From NCBI RefSeq assembly GCF_023065955.2, contig NW_026623067.1, forward strand, positions 57,420,444 through 57,484,443: a stretch of DNA of 64,000 nucleotides, read 5' to 3'. Below are positions 1 through 13,075 of this stretch, piece after piece. This DNA is from Ursus arctos (lineage: Eukaryota > Chordata > Mammalia > Carnivora > Ursidae). Each line of letters opens with the position of its first letter. Within the stretch, counting starts at the first letter, position 1. Both the position numbers and the translations under genes were made by a program. The notes below the pieces were generated by a model. That model ran no database searches. It had not been told where the DNA came from and worked only from the letters and a program-made list of their open reading frames with translations.

Positions 1-189
1 CAAAGCAGAAGGGAGAGTTACCTCTCTGCAAAGAAATAAAGCCACCCTTGAAGGTACTAAGGCCATGAAGGACCCTAACTTATCGTGTATTAGAGCTAGA
101 GAATCTGGTGGAAGATCAGTAACATCTGCCCTGATCAAGGGGAGAACCCTGGGGCTCATGTGTGATGCTGATGGTGATTAAAAACAGTA

Positions 190-385
190 ATCATCATTAT
201 TTACCACCACACACCAGGTACCGATCTGATTAGTTGACACATGCATTTAATATTTGTGACAACCCTATGAGGTACGTTTTATTATCATCTCCATTTTACA
301 GATGTGGAAACTAGGGCACAGAGAGGTTAAGTTTGTTACTCCAGATTACACAGCTAGAAAATGGCAGAGCTGGAATTTGAAGATG
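190..385 (-). repeat. MIR SINE relic, antisense
   Basis: Reads like the MIR reverse complement: ACAACCCTATGAGGTA, then CCATTTTACAGATG.GGAAACT, CACAGAGAGGTTAAG, CACAGCTAG and GGCAGAGCTGG in order. Confidence 0.8.
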
Positions 386-1124
386 GGAGGTCCAGGGAAA
401 ACTGTGGGAGCATGCCTACAGAGTATTTTTAGGGGCAAGTATTAGAAAGCTGTGAAGTGTTGTGGGGTTCTGGATGACTACTAGCCTATTGCAGAATATG
501 AGTGTTGGTTTTCCTCTCTTATAACAAAGGTGCCTTCTGGGCCCCATATACAGGTGACCAGAGGCCCAAAGCAGTGCTCGATGGAGAGCATTCCCCAGGT
601 TCTAACTGGGAGCTGGAGCAAGAAAAGTGTGTCATCTCTGACGTAAAAGTGTCTGACACCAGGTTACCTACAAATACACTGTGCCACCCTCCTTCATGAC
701 CTGCATGGAACAACTCTCTTTTATCGGCCCAAACCAAAGGTTTTCTGCATCTTTGCAAAGGAGGTGAAAGAGCAGAAGTCACCTGCCCAGGCTGAATTTG
801 AAGAGTCCTAACTGCAGGCCTCAAAAGGATCACACCTCTGTTTGTTTCTCCTGTGACCTTGTGCCTTCTCCTTCCTGGCCACCGCCCGAATCAGGCCCAA
901 GAACAATGTGCCCCGGGATTGCCTGGGTCCTTCTTCAGAGACCAGCTCGTTGTTTCCTGGGGCGGTCAACCTGACCTAAGTCCAGTCACTGAGCAACATT
1001 CCATTCACCTGGAGAAAGAGCCCCGGAAGCAGAAGCAATGTTCATTACCTACTTCTAAATTTAAAAACCAGGTTACAAAATCATATGTACGTTGTGATAG
1101 TGTTTTGGGAGGAAAGAATAACAA
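386..1124. other. Unique sequence, no gene seen
   Basis: Two overlapping open frames (about 500-830 on either strand, 853-1134 on +) lack homology, domains or splice context; I see no supported feature. Confidence 0.5.
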
Positions 1125-1300
1125 TAACAGTTAATAATTGTTGAGGGCTTACTGTATGTCAGACACCGTGCTCCCTCTTCCATTAATCTTCAGAATGAGA
1201 CACTGAGGCAGGAATGGCCTGAGGTGGGTGTAAAAACCCACTCAAGGTATAAGTGACAGGGTCAGGAATGAAACCCAGACTGACAGACCACACACCCTGT
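1125..1300 (-). repeat. MIR SINE relic, antisense
   Basis: TAATTGTTGAGGGCTTACTGTATGTCAGACACCGTGCT, GAGACACTGAGGCA and GGAATGAAACCCAGACTG follow MIR order; the centre is diverged. Confidence 0.65.
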
Positions 1301-3090
1301 TCCCATCTCCATTTTACCTTTCAGCCTCCCTGGTCACTATCCTTTCAAGAATGCTTGTAAAATAAAAAGCCTTCGACAGAGAACTAGTTTCTCCCTCAGA
1401 GCAAAGGGCAGGCTGGCTTACTGGCCATTGGAAAAGATCTGCATTCCTTAAGCTCAGGCTTATTTTCTGTAATGCAGCCCACTGGCTGTCCAGGTGTCTC
1501 CTGGCCCTAGCAGTATCACACTCTGAGAAGCAGGGCTCAGGGAATGTGCTGCATATCGCTGGTACTCAAGCTGCTGCGACTGCTGTGAGTAATAAGCTGT
1601 CCATTGTCTCTAACCCAGGAGTCTCATGTCTTCTCCCAGCATCCATGAAACTCACAGCCTAACTCATTATATTGCAAGGAGGGTAACATTTGAGACACTT
1701 CATAGTTTGTGATGCTTGGCCAGTGGTTCTAAACATGACATAGTTCACTTTTCTCAGTCGGAGGGGCACTGTCCATTTTATTCACTCAGCTGAGGTCTCT
1801 CATCCTGTCATTATTTTCTTTTTTTGTGGATAATTTTGATGAATGGCAAGTGAAAAAAAAAGGGGGTATACAAGTGACCATGGTCCATCTGCCAAAGTAA
1901 ATCAAGGAATAATTCCATCGGCCATGAGAAGGCAAGAATCATGGTAGCTCAAGGCTTCCTCATGAAAATGGTTAGGAATCAAAGGTACAGATAAATAGGA
2001 AATAAGGAATTGGTGGAAATTCTCTGAGGTAAAAAGAGCACTAAAACACCATTGTGTTTAGGAAGCATTAGTCAAAAGTTGCAGAAAGAACTTGAGAAAA
2101 TAGAACAATAGCCTACATATGCCACTGAGAACACATCCTCACTGCAGGTGTGCCAGGAAGACCAACTATCACTGATTTCACATAGAGTTTCTATCCCCAG
2201 GAATGCATTTTCTAAATAGGATATGCCTTCATTCCATCATATGGCACAGAAAGACACGATAGAATTTGTAAAATGAAGTCTATTTCTGATCCCAGCCCTG
2301 CAATAGGACAAAAGAGCATGTATAAATGTGGCCATATTGAGATTTTTGTCCTAAAATATTGCTGGAGAAAAAAGTTAATTATAAGTTTTAGTCAAAAACA
2401 TTTCACACAACTATTGCCTTTAATTTTTTTTTCCAGCTATGGGAAGTCATGACCATGTTACAAATAATAAGCTCTGAAAATAGAGCATTCAAGGAAAGAG
2501 TTTAGTAATCAAATGCACGATAAAATTAATTTGACGCAAATTTTCCAGTACAATCACTGTGCTACCTGGTAACCAGGCATAAGCAAATCATGTAAATGAA
2601 TGTAATTAGTATTAGTTTGATACAAAAGCCAAGAGTTTGCAATTCTTTTCTTTTCTCTCATTTTTAAGACCCTTCACTCTAACCTCATGCATGGGCACTG
2701 AAGAACCCAGAAGGGTACACAGCAAGGCTTCCATATTACAGTACCAAGATTTACTGGCTGGGAAAAGGCAGCCCAAATTAAGTTGCTTCTCTTAGCTGCT
2801 TCACCTAGGAATGGAGAACTGGTAACGCACTTCTGAAACAGCTGGGCTGCCCTCAAGCAGTGAGAGTGTTAGAAGGAGCTGATCCTGGGACTGAGTGGCA
2901 GTGAGACTCACACATACTCAGCCCAATTTTGCAAAAGCGAGGAGCAAAATTGGAAGTGGAGAGTGTGCATGACGATTGCCCTTGATGTTCTTAGATGAAC
3001 TCTCGTTAGAGGCAGATCTTTGAAAGATAGTACGGGGTAGAAGAGGCAGGAGAATCTTAGTCTCTGGCTTCATCAGGACTAATTGGTTTT
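1301..3090. other. Unique AT-rich sequence, no gene seen
   Basis: No recognisable repeat core, exon or RNA gene. A short A-rich run lies at 1853-1862. Confidence 0.45.
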
Positions 3091-3117
3091 CCATTTACCA
3101 TCTATAATGAAGTTTAG

Positions 3118-3240
3118 TATTACCTACCTACCTACCTATCTCTCTCCTCTCCACCCCTCCCCTCTACTCCCCTCCGGTCCTCTCCTTTCCACCCTTCTCC
3201 CTCTCACCTCCTTTCCTCCCTTCCCCTCCCTATTACATAC
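3118..3240. repeat. Pyrimidine-rich simple repeat (CTAC)n then CT/CCT-rich
   Basis: A short run of ACCTACCTACCTACCTAT passes into a C/T-only-like tract with CCCTCC and CCTCTCC motifs; low complexity, so the open frame here is spurious. Confidence 0.75.
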
Positions 3241-3514
3241 TCATATTTTCATCCTTATTAAAACACATCAGCCCTGAATCTGGCCCCAGTCCCATACACA
3301 CACATCTTCGTGACTGTCCACACCCTCATCAGACAGGTTGGTAAATGCTTTTCAAGAGGACCTTTTATTTTCCACAGTCCTCTCAGTTCCCTGAGAACTC
3401 AGAAGCCCTGCCTCAATATAAATGTATTCACACAAGGACTTTCTGAGGACTTACTGTCAAATCCCTATTCCTCCCATTTAAGGAGTTCCCTCCAGGCCTT
3501 CTCATTTTCTTAAA

Positions 3515-3720
3515 AAAATAATAGCTTTATTGAGAGGTAATTCACATACCCATTAAAGGTACAATTCAGTAGGTTTTAGTATATTCAAAGAGTTGTGCAA
3601 CAATCACTCCACTTTTAGAACACTTTCATCACCTCAGAAGGGTGATGCCACTCCCAATTCTCCCCCAACCGTCCACCCTTCCACTCCCACCCCAGCCCTT
3701 GGCAATCACTGATCTATTCT

Positions 3721-3769
<49 letters not shown>

Positions 3770-4980
3770 TTTTATGTATTTATTTGACAGAAAGAGAGAC
3801 AGCCAGCACAAGAGGGAACACAAGCAGGGGGAGTGGAAGAGAAAGAAGCAGGCCCACAGCGGAGGAGCCTGATGTGGGGCTCGATCCCATCACGCCGGGA
3901 TCACGCCCTGAGCCGAAGGCAGACGCTTAACCGCTGTGCCACCCAGGCGCCCCTATTCTTCTGTCTTAATGGATTTGCCTGTTCTGGACATTTGCATAAA
4001 TGGAATCATACAATATGTGATGTTTTGTGACTGGCTTCTTTCATTCAGCGTAATGTTTTCCGTGTTATTGTACATACCAGTACTTCATTTCTTTTTATTG
4101 ATGAGTAATATTCCATGTACGGATAGACCGCATTTTATTTACCTCCTCATCAGTTGATGGGAGTTGGGGTTGTTTCCACCTTTGGGCTCTCATGAACAAT
4201 GCTGCTAAGAATATTCATGTACAAGTTTTTGTGTGGCTGTGTGTTTTCATTTCTCTTGGGTATATCTAGGAGTGGAATTGCTGGGTCATTTTTGACAAGA
4301 TTGTGCTTGACCTTTTGAGGAACTGCTAGACTGTTCTTCCAAGCAGCTGTATCATTTTACAGTCCCACTAGCAGTGTCTGAGGGTTTCAGTTTCTCCACA
4401 TCCTCACCAACACTTGTTACTATTTGGTTTTGATTTAGCTATCTAAATTTGAAGTGGTATTGCAGTGTGATTTTGATCTTTATTTCCCTGATGGCTAGTA
4501 ATGTCGAACATCTTTGCATGTACTCATTCATCCTTTTTATATCTTCTTTGGAGAAAGTCTATCAATATATTTTGCCCATTTTTAATCAGGTTATTTATCT
4601 TTTATTACTGAGTCGTAAGAGTGCCTTCTATGTTCTAGATACAAATCCCTTATCAGATATATGATTTGCAAGGACTTTCTCCGTTTCTATGGGTTGTCTT
4701 TTCACTTTCTTGATGATGTGTCATTTGAAGCAAAAAGAAAAAAAACAACAACTTTTTAATTTTAATGAAGTCTACATTATCTGTTCTCCTTGGTTTTGTT
4801 TGGATGTGTAGTATGTCTTAAAAAAAATTGTGTGATCCAAGGCCACAAAGGTTTACACCTGTTTCCTTCTACCTTGTTTTATAGTTTTAGCTAGTACTTT
4901 TAGGGCTTTGATTTATTTTGAATTAATTTTTGTCTATTTTATAAATTTCGTATGGAAGTAGATGCTCTACCTGGATTTTC
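3515..4980 (-). mobile_element. Antisense L1M 3' fragment, split by a SINE
   Basis: Starts with the reverse of an L1 3' end (AATAGCTTTATTGAGAGGTAATTCACA, GGTTTTAGTATATTCA..GTTGTGCAACAATCA). It continues after the SINE at 3724-3952 with the reverse of ORF2 3' sequence (TAATGGATTTGCCTGTTCTGGACA, CTTTCATTCAGCGTAATG, GGAATTGCTGGGTCATTT). 5' truncated near 4980; the coding sequence is decayed. Confidence 0.85.
3724..3952 (-). mobile_element. SINEC, antisense, inserted in L1
   Basis: A poly-T tract of about 40 bases, then AAAGATTTTATGTATTTATTTGACAG and, at the far end, CCACCCAGGCGCCCC (reverse of the SINEC head). Flanked by the target duplication CTATTCTTCT (3714-3723 and 3953-3962). Full length and fairly young. 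Confidence 0.95.
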
Positions 4981-5473
4981 AGGTAACCAAAACTACCTTA
5001 TGAAACTGAAGCCTTTTGAATTTGGGAGAAGAAGTTATAAGGTAGACTAGAAGAACCCTGTGACTGTAACACTTTCTCTTACAAAAGGTTACAGAGAGTG
5101 TCCATGGGCCAAGCCCAGCAATAACTATTTTCCTTTGGAGCTCTGGCTTGGCCATCAGCAGCTGCCATGCAAAGCTGGTGTTCAAGAAGGCTAGAGTCAA
5201 GCCAAAGGAGGCAGCAGTACAGCAAGCTGAAAAAGGGCTTTTCGCCGCAAAAATCCAGAAAGATGTATTCTTCCAGGTATCATTTTCAAGTTAGATGATG
5301 AGAATATTCCATTGGATAAGAAGTTGTTACCCAGACAAGTTTTCCTGGCCCCTCTGCTTGTCTGGCTAAGCATTTGGAGCTATCTCCAGTTATCTCCAAC
5401 ACTAATGCTTTACTTTTCAACTCTACTCAGGATCTTTACTCACCTTGGGTGCTTATTAAAAACCTATCTTCCT

Positions 5474-5651
5474 GGGAAGACTGGGCGGCTTAGTCAGTGA
5501 AGCGCCTGCCTTCAGCTCAGGTCATGATCTAGGGGTCCTGGGATCAAGTCCCACTTTGAGCTCCCTGTCAGCTTCTCCCTCTCCCTCTGACCCTCCCCAC
5601 CACGTTTGTACTTTCTCTCTCAAATAAATAAATAAAATCTTTAAAAAATAT
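5474..5651 (+). mobile_element. SINEC, older copy
   Basis: Head GGGCGGCTTAGTCAGTGAAGC, GTCCTGGGATCAAGTCCCA B-box region, and tail CAAATAAATAAATAAAATC. Target duplication ACCTATCTTCCT at 5462-5473 and 5652-5663. Diverged head implies an older insertion. Confidence 0.92.
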
Positions 5652-5663
5652 ACCTATCTTCCT

Positions 5664-8600
5664 TGGTCCTGCCCCAGAATGGAAACTGTATGTCTAACAA
5701 GTAGCCCAGGTGGTTCTGGTGTAGGCCTTTCCTACACACTTTGGCAACACCATGCTGAAGATTATCTGAGGATTGTGAGTTATATTTAACTCTACCCTTT
5801 AGTGTGGCTTTCTTGTGGCCAGAGTGTCACCCACAACTGTGGAAAGGGGGTGAGGGTGCTAGGGGCTGGGGAAAGGAAGAATAAAGTGCCAGTACAAGAG
5901 AAATACGAAGAAAGAGTTTGGCAAAGAATATCTGGAAGCCTTTTGAAAATTCTCAGAGAGGATAGAAGGTGGAGACAACTCGCCATATCTGAAAATCACC
6001 TTTATTATTATTTAACTAATATCTTTCTTAATATCAACACATGTAATATTGCCCCCTCCTCTAGTCTTGTCCTGAGAAGTAGTATCCAGGTTAGTTTTTT
6101 GCAAATATACATTATAAAAAATATGTAAGTATTGACATTTTAAAAATCATCTGTGTGCTACTAAAGTCGTTACAGAGCTACCAGCGATCACAGCATATCC
6201 TTAGGAAAGCAGCCTTTTACTCTGGGAGCTTCTAGAGGGCAGAGGTTCTATTCATTCCCCTGGCAATTCCTTGTGATGCCCATTCTTCCTCTAGGACAGA
6301 GAAAGTTTTTAAAGAAACATCTCTTTTCCAGGGTCAAGATTAACCTCTTGCGCACTTTCTAAATAGGGGCTAGTTCCTCAGAGGTTGAGGGTCCTGAACA
6401 GTGTGATTGCTGAATTATGCACATACGTGATTGCCACTGTACAATGCAAACCTGCCGCAAATTAAAACTTAGTGCAACCTCCCCAGAGGGTATCGGAATT
6501 ACCCTCAGTGCTCTGCTCTTTATTTCTTTACTTTAAAAGTTCAGCCTTTTAGGAAGGGCTTTAGAGTTTAAAAAAAAAATGTATATGGTATCCTGAACTG
6601 TATACATTCAAAATATTTAAAGGACGTTTTCTTGAAATAGAAAAAAAAAAGTGCAAATGTAACTTTTTGCAGGTTTAAGTTCTGTTAAACACATATAAAA
6701 GAACACATGTGTTCAGATGAATTTCAAATATGTCTTTATCAGTGGCTATTTCTCCTCCTCCAACATTCCATAATAAAGGAGGTTTTAAGGAGGCTGCCTG
6801 CATATGCAATAGTAATTTCATATCCCAGTCTTCCGGGAACATAATGCAATCATAGTTTGCAAATGCAAATTTAGGGGAGACACTAGGTTCAGTAAATAGA
6901 GATTTATGAGATTGTCTCATTAGTATTTCTTGGTAAGCAGGTATTACACAAAAGGGTGAAATGAAACCCTCTATAGCATTTTGAGCATCCTACTCATAAT
7001 GAGATGCGTAAACATTGCAAATCGGGGAGACTATAATAATGTTTTACATACTAATAGGTTAAGTTCAGTCCCATTTATTATACATTTGGTTCTATTTGTT
7101 GCTTGAGTGCTGTATTCATGCCAATCACCATTTTTCAGGACTTAAAATGGAAGCATCCATTTCTTTTCCTGGCTTAATGTTTTCATAGTGCCAGTTGAGT
7201 AAACATCTGCAGGGAAGACGCATATGCTTTAGGCAGAGCAGAAATCTTGTATTTTTATCAAAGTGCTAGACCCCTTTTGTTTGCATAGCCAAAAGGAAAA
7301 AAAGTATCTCTATGTACTAAAAACACACTGGGTTGTAAAACCCAGAAGAGTATGCTTTCTTTTCTTTTAAAAGATTTTATTATGTTTTGCAATATATACT
7401 TATGTATGATGAGCATGGTTTCAGAAAGCAAAATACCCCACCAGGACCAAACCAGGCCAATTGCTTACAGAATAATGCAAACGCATATAAGATTCAACTT
7501 TCTATACTTTTCTTGGCAGAAAAATCATTACTATCCCAAGGACATTGTTGATTTCTTTAAAATTTGCTTACCCTGGATACTTCAGGGTATGTGTGCCCAA
7601 ACAAATAAAAATGTTCATGTCTGGGACTGTTCTTTCTCTCATATCTTTCAGGGAAAGTCCTAACTAGTGTATAGTTTCATCAGGTCCTAAAAAATAGCTA
7701 ACTCAACTTGGATACACAATTCAGAAGAATCAAAATTGAAAGTAAGATCCTTATTTGTATAATGACTTGTGTGACAGAAGAGCTTCACTGAGAAATTACA
7801 CTAGGCTATCTTTGCTCAGCAACAGGCTTGAGAAGGAAGAAAGTGAGTGGCATTGGGCCCTCCACTTCTAAAGATGCTAAGGACTTCCCTTTTCCAGAGC
7901 AGAAGTACAAAGCCTTTGGATTTAGTCTACCATGTATTAATTCTGCATCTCCAAAAATGTAGAACTAGATTACCTGAGAAGGGGAAGGGATTAAAGGAGC
8001 AGGTGAGGAAGGGTAGAGAGGCAGTCAGTTTGGAAGGGTTAGGGATGGATGCCTCTTCCAAACAGCATTTCCAAGATGGCAAGACCTCCAATGAAGAGTC
8101 TATGTGGAGCCACATACTGAACACCATGCACCTGGTCTTGTGGTCCTCAATCAAGACCGCAGCTGTCAGGGACTGTATAGGGACTATTAGGAGCCTTCCA
8201 ATATGAGAGGCTTTCAACAGGATCCTCTGCAAAGTGGAAAAAGTAGATCCACTGGCTTGGATTATCAAGCTTGAGTTTTTATACTTTACTGATGCCAGCA
8301 CTATGGCTCTTGTCATATCTTTCCTAACCAGTAAGATATCTTAAATACAACTAATATTGCTCATTAAAAATGATTTCTAATATCTCTTTTGTTACCATAC
8401 CAATTTCAAGAGGTTGATTCAGATTAACTTACGCCTACACCACACTCTTCAAACCTAAATATTTCCACGTAAAGTACCACAAATCCAATATAACATTGTG
8501 GCTTCAAGAGAGTGGGTGCCAGCCCCAGCAGCATCTCTTACCTTCAACTAGACACCACAGGTTCATGCAGGGATCGCCAATGGACTGATGACTGGAGGCC

Positions 8601-8844
8601 TTTCCCCCCAATTTCTTGGATTTCTTAAGTCCCTACATTTCGTTATCCCCTGGATTTTGAAGCCCCAGGGAAGGGGGACAGGCTACTCAGAAATTACATT
8701 TGTATTCCTTGACCCAACTAATTTTGTGTTTAAGCTAAAATTAATTGGATTTTTTTTTTTTTTTTAAGAGCGATGTGGCATTTCTTGTGCTCAAGTGTTA
8801 GGACCCAAATTCACATCTATTACATTGGTTTAATGACTTTCTCC
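5664..8844. other. Unique sequence, no supported gene
   Basis: AT-rich noncoding DNA. Open frames of 103-129 codons at 7352-7663, 7847-8206 (+) and 7927-8316 (-) have no recognisable domain; the last two overlap on opposite strands, as expected by chance. Confidence 0.45.
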
Positions 8845-8945
8845 CTCACTAGACTGTAAACTTCTTAAAGGCTAGGATGAAATCTGTTTTATTCAGCACT
8901 GTATTCCACACCACATTACATATTCTCAGTAAATATTTATAGAAA
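8845..8945 (+). repeat. L2 LINE 3' end relic
   Basis: CTAGACTGTAAACTTCTTAAAGGCTAGGA followed by TCAGTAAATATTTATAGAA resembles the L2 3' end (TGTGAGCTCC..AGGGCAGGGA ... CTCAATAAATRTTT). Confidence 0.6.
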
Positions 8946-10044
8946 GATGGGAGAGGGAAGGAAGTAGATGAAGGGAAAGGTGGGGGAGAAAATGGGTGGA
9001 ATAGTGTTAAAATAGAACTGCCGTAACTCCCCCTCTAGTGCGCCTCATCGTCCACTGTGAAGATTTCAACTTCAGGGCTCCATGCAGACTTCCTCCAATA
9101 TGTCACAGGCCCAGGGACATCTCTAAGACTAGATAAGGCACCAGAATGGAGAAACTACACAATAGTCCTGTCTTCTCAAGCTAAAATAAATTTCTACGTC
9201 TAAAAATACTCAGGACAAATAGTGTGCTAAACCATAAATCAAGAGCTGACAGCCACAGGTGCCAGGCTCATGAAGGCTGGGAGGCGGCTGCAAGGTCTCC
9301 TAGAACAACACTGTCCCTTACAGATGAGAAGAACTGAGGTGCGGGGAGGCTGACGAGTCTCTACGGGCACAGCAAGGATGATAGCTGATGATTTTTAACC
9401 CGTAACCTCATTCCTTTGAACTAGTCCATGCTCTTCTCACCATATGAAGTTCTTGGGATGGGTTTCTTCAGAAGAATGGCAGAAAGGTAAAGGTTAGGAG
9501 ATAGAAGTTTCAAACATCAGGGTGGCAAATACAATGGAATGTAAAAACTGATGGAAGGGCATATGGCAGAGTGGGAGGCCTGAAATCCCTGCTTTGTAAT
9601 GTCTAAGGCTCAATAAAATATAGCAAAATCACAGATAGATGATGGAGAGGTAGATAATTTGAGTACCTCAGGCTGCCAGAAGCTGAGAACATATTCTGCT
9701 AAAGTCTGGAACAAGAATCTAGGAAGGTAAGTGAGCTTGGAAGCCACTGGTGTGCAGTCTGTGGGGTGTCGTTGATGGTGGGGGAGGCTCTGAGTGAGTA
9801 CGGTGAGAGGGTATATGGAAACTCTGCGTATCTCCCACTTTATTGTGCAGGAAGCCTAAAATTTCCCTAAAAAATAAAGTCCCCTATTTTTTTTAAAAAA
9901 AGAGAAATCATGAAAGAAAAAAAAAAGCTCAGTTGATGATTTAAACAGCAGATTAAACATAGATGAAGAGAGAATTAACCAAAAAGAAATTACATACAGT
10001 ATAGCATAGAGACCAAAAATACACACACGTATACTTCACATATA
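8946..10044. other. Mostly unique sequence
   Basis: Includes a possible diverged MIR stretch near 9315-9415 (CAGATGAGAAGAACTGAGG). No gene seen. Confidence 0.4.
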
Positions 10045-10057
10045 GAAATAAAGTTCA

Positions 10058-10261
10058 GGGGCGCCTGGGTGGCACAGCGGTTAAGCGTCTGCCTTCGGCT
10101 CAGGGCGTGATCCTGGCGTTATGGGATCGAGCCCCACATCAGGCTCTTCAGCTATGAGCCTGCTTCTTCCTCTCCCGCTCCCCCTGCTTGTGTTCCCTCT
10201 CTCGCTGGCTGTCTCTATCTCTGTCAAATAAATAAATAAAAAATCTTAAAAAAAAAAAAAG
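10058..10261 (+). mobile_element. SINEC, young full-length copy
   Basis: GGGGCGCCTGGGTGGCACAG head, pol III-like boxes, CT-rich middle, tail AAATAAATAAATAAAAAATC plus oligo-A. Perfect 13-bp target duplication GAAATAAAGTTCA (10045-10057 and 10262-10274). Confidence 0.97.
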
Positions 10262-10274
10262 GAAATAAAGTTCA

Positions 10275-12685
10275 AATTTATAGGGGGTATGATGAGAAAG
10301 ACCAAAATATGTTTACTTGGAGTTGCACAAGGAACAGAGATTATAGAAAGAATAAAGGAGACGCAACCTTTGAAGAGACTGTGGGAAGAATATTCCATGC
10401 ATTCTCAAGTCAAGAAGCACCACCAAACAGGATAAATAAATGCAAAGACACACCTAAACACATCATAGTGAAACAGGGGAAAGATACCTGGGGTAGAGAG
10501 ACTATCTTAAGAGCAAGGAGGAACAAAAGAAATCATCTACAAAGGAGAGGCAAGTGGACCATAGCTGACTTTTCAACACCAGCAGTAGACTAAATTCTTC
10601 AATGTGCTGAGAGAAAATAAAGAAAAGTGAACCTAAAACTTCAGGCTCCAAAAAACTGCCAAACAGGAATAAAGGAGAAATAAAAATATTTTCAGAAGAA
10701 CAAAATCTCAAATTCTCCATAAACAATTTCTAAAGTATGTACTTCAAGAAAAAGGCAAATTTTCCAGAAGGCAATCTGAGATAAAAGAAGAAATGCTGAT
10801 AAAAATAAATCGTATGATAATGATAAAGGCAACTCTAAACAAACATTGACAAAATAAAACAGTGTCAACAATACTGTGTAATTTGTAGTCCAAAGAAGAT
10901 GAAGCTAAAATACCAGTAGAAGCCCAAATGGCTTGAATTCAGAAAGTAAGAATTATGGCTTTCAAAATTTTAAAGGTCTTGTATTTTTGAAAGAAGAAAA
11001 GCATGTTCAGTAATATACAGGTTACTTTATTAAAATTTCAAGTGTAAATATAAAATTATAGAGGCTCACCAAAGCCAGAGTTGTTCTTTAAAAGCCTCGA
11101 GCAAGAAAATATCAAAAAGTAAAAATAAAAACAATATTAGGAATGAAGCCAGATACAATGCCAGATAAGGAAAAAATTTAAAAGACAATAAAAATAATGA
11201 CGCTTTTATTAAAATAAATTTGAAAACAAACAAAATGAAAAACTGTAGAAAACTATCTTGCCAAAATAGGAAACCTTCATAGTCCCGTCCTCTAACACTA
11301 AAGAAATCGTATCAATAATTAAATCTTACCCCAAAGAAAAGATTAGACACGTACGATATTTTCAAATATTCCAGAATCAGATCTTTCCAATTTTACTCAA
11401 AACTTACCATAGTGTGGAGGATGGGGAATGGGAATAGTCATCAAGCTTTGCTAAAAAGGTAGTATAATCTTAATACAAAATTTAGATAAAGCTGGTTAAA
11501 GGCAGGAAAACTATAGATAGTAGCATTTACAAATGTAGATGCAAAAATCCTGAACAAAATATTAACAAACCAAATCCAGAGTGAATACTAAAAAAAATAA
11601 TAAAAATAACAATTTGCCAAATTGTTTTTTTTCCTAGAAATGCAGGAGTATTTTAACACGAGAAAATTTACCACATTAACAGATTAAAGTAGAAAAACTA
11701 TACAAGCATCACAACAGATACAGAAAAGTATTTGATAAAAAATACTATATTTATTCTTACTAAAAACTTTTAAGCAAATGTGGCATAGAAAATAAATTCT
11801 TTTTTTTAATTTTAATGTTTTTTTATTATATTACGTTAGTCACCATACAGTACATCCTGGTTTCTGGTGTAAAGCTCGATGATTCATTAGTTGCGTATAA
11901 CACCCAGTGCACCATGCAATATAAATTCTTTAATAAATGATAACTACTAAAAAGTCTTCAGCATACATCATATTCCACAGTGAACATTTCCCTTGTAGAG
12001 GCATCTTCCTAATAATCAGAAACAAGACAAAATAGTACTCCTAAATATTCCTGATTCCTTTGTAATCAGGAATAAGAAATAAATATCTGCTCTTTCCCTC
12101 CCTCTCTTTTATACTGTGCTGACTTATGTAGGAAGATGAGATTAAGAAATATAAAGTATAATAATTGGACAGAAAGAAAAACAACTGTCATTATTTGCCA
12201 ATGTTATGATCTCCTACATGGGAAAAACTACACTAATTTTTAGAAGTAATAGAGAGTTCTGCAAGGAAGTTATATAAAAGGTCAACATACAATAATAATT
12301 GCATTTTCATGCATTAATAATAAGCACTTAGAAAATGGAAGTTGTTTAAAGTTTTCCTTGTTCATTTCACTGCTGGTGCTATTTTTCTTTATATTTTAAG
12401 CTTTTGAAAGTAAAGGGGAAATATTGAGAAAATAATCAAAACACAGATGTAACATTGATGGTGACCACAAAAACAATATCTAGGACTAAATCTAACAAAA
12501 GTAGAAAATAACCTTAATGAAGGAAGTCACAAAATTTTCCTTTGAAAGTCATTAAGGAATACCAAAATAAAACAGAAAGTCATGTTCATGGATATGGAGA
12601 CTCAATATCATAAAGATGTCAGTTATTCTTCGGTTGATCTAATTGGGTTACCAACCAGAATCCCTGTTCCAATAACCCAAGCCCC
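10275..12685 (+). mobile_element. Ancient sense-strand L1M/HAL1-like element
   Basis: 10309-10760 resembles the C-terminal half of an L1-type ORF1 (GGGAAAGATACC..GGGGTAGAGAG, AGCTGACTTTTCAACACCAGCA, AATATTTTCAGAAGAACAAAA). 11090-12685 resembles ORF2: ATTAACAGATTAAAGTAGAAAAAC, ATCACAACAGATACAGAAAAGTATTTGATAAAA, and TGTTCATGGATATGGAGACTCAATAT. Many stops and indels. The ORF1/ORF2 order on the + strand is preserved. It contains the L1 tail at 11802-11920. Confidence 0.75.
11802..11920 (-). mobile_element. Very short 5'-truncated L1 3' end
   Basis: TATTACGTTAGTCACCATACAGTACATC ... GCGTATAACACCCAGTGCACCATGCA is the reverse of the carnivore L1 3' UTR. Target duplication ATAAATTCTT (11792-11801 and 11921-11930). 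About 120 bases long, inserted in the older L1. Confidence 0.88.
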
Positions 12686-12859
12686 AGATACAGCAAAGTA
12701 ATTAAGACCAGCTCATTGCACAGGAGACAAGGATTACATCTATGACCTTCCTATCCTCTAGGCAATGGTCATCACATTTCTCTGTGTGCAGCCATTCTGC
12801 ATGTTTCTATTATGGCTGTGGTGACCATTCTTTCTAACCTGAAGCCCAGGCACGACATT

Positions 12860-13075
12860 TAGTGCAGGATTTCTCCACCTTGGCACCATTGACATTTTGG
12901 ACCAGATAATTCTTTGTTGTAGGGGGCTGCTCTGTGCATAGTAGGATGGTTAACAGCATCCCTGGCCTCTACTCACTAGATTATAATAGCATCTACACAC
13001 AACACGTCCCACTTGCAACCACCATAAATGTCTCCAGACATTGTCAAACATCCCCTGCAAGGCAAAATCACCCTC
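12860..13075 (-). mobile_element. MER5A-like hAT-Charlie relic, antisense
   Basis: GCAGGATTTCTCCACCTTGGCACCATTGACATTTTGGACCAGATAATTCTTTGTTGTAGGGGGCTG, AGCATCCCTGGCCTCTAC and ATGTCTCCAGACATTGTCAAACATCCCC are the reverse of the MER5A consensus, nearly full length. Confidence 0.88.

Noticed and set aside
5000..5260. Possible processed pseudogene between L1 and SINE
   Set aside because: No protein or gene family could be recognised in either strand and no A tail or target duplication found.
7847..8316. Opposed 119- and 129-codon frames
   Set aside because: Mirror-image frames on opposite strands without motif, promoter or splice context; treated as chance.
10058..10130. tRNA-like sequence with A- and B-box-like motifs
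   Set aside because: It is the tRNA-derived head of a SINEC, present in many copies in the window, and does not fold as a full tRNA.
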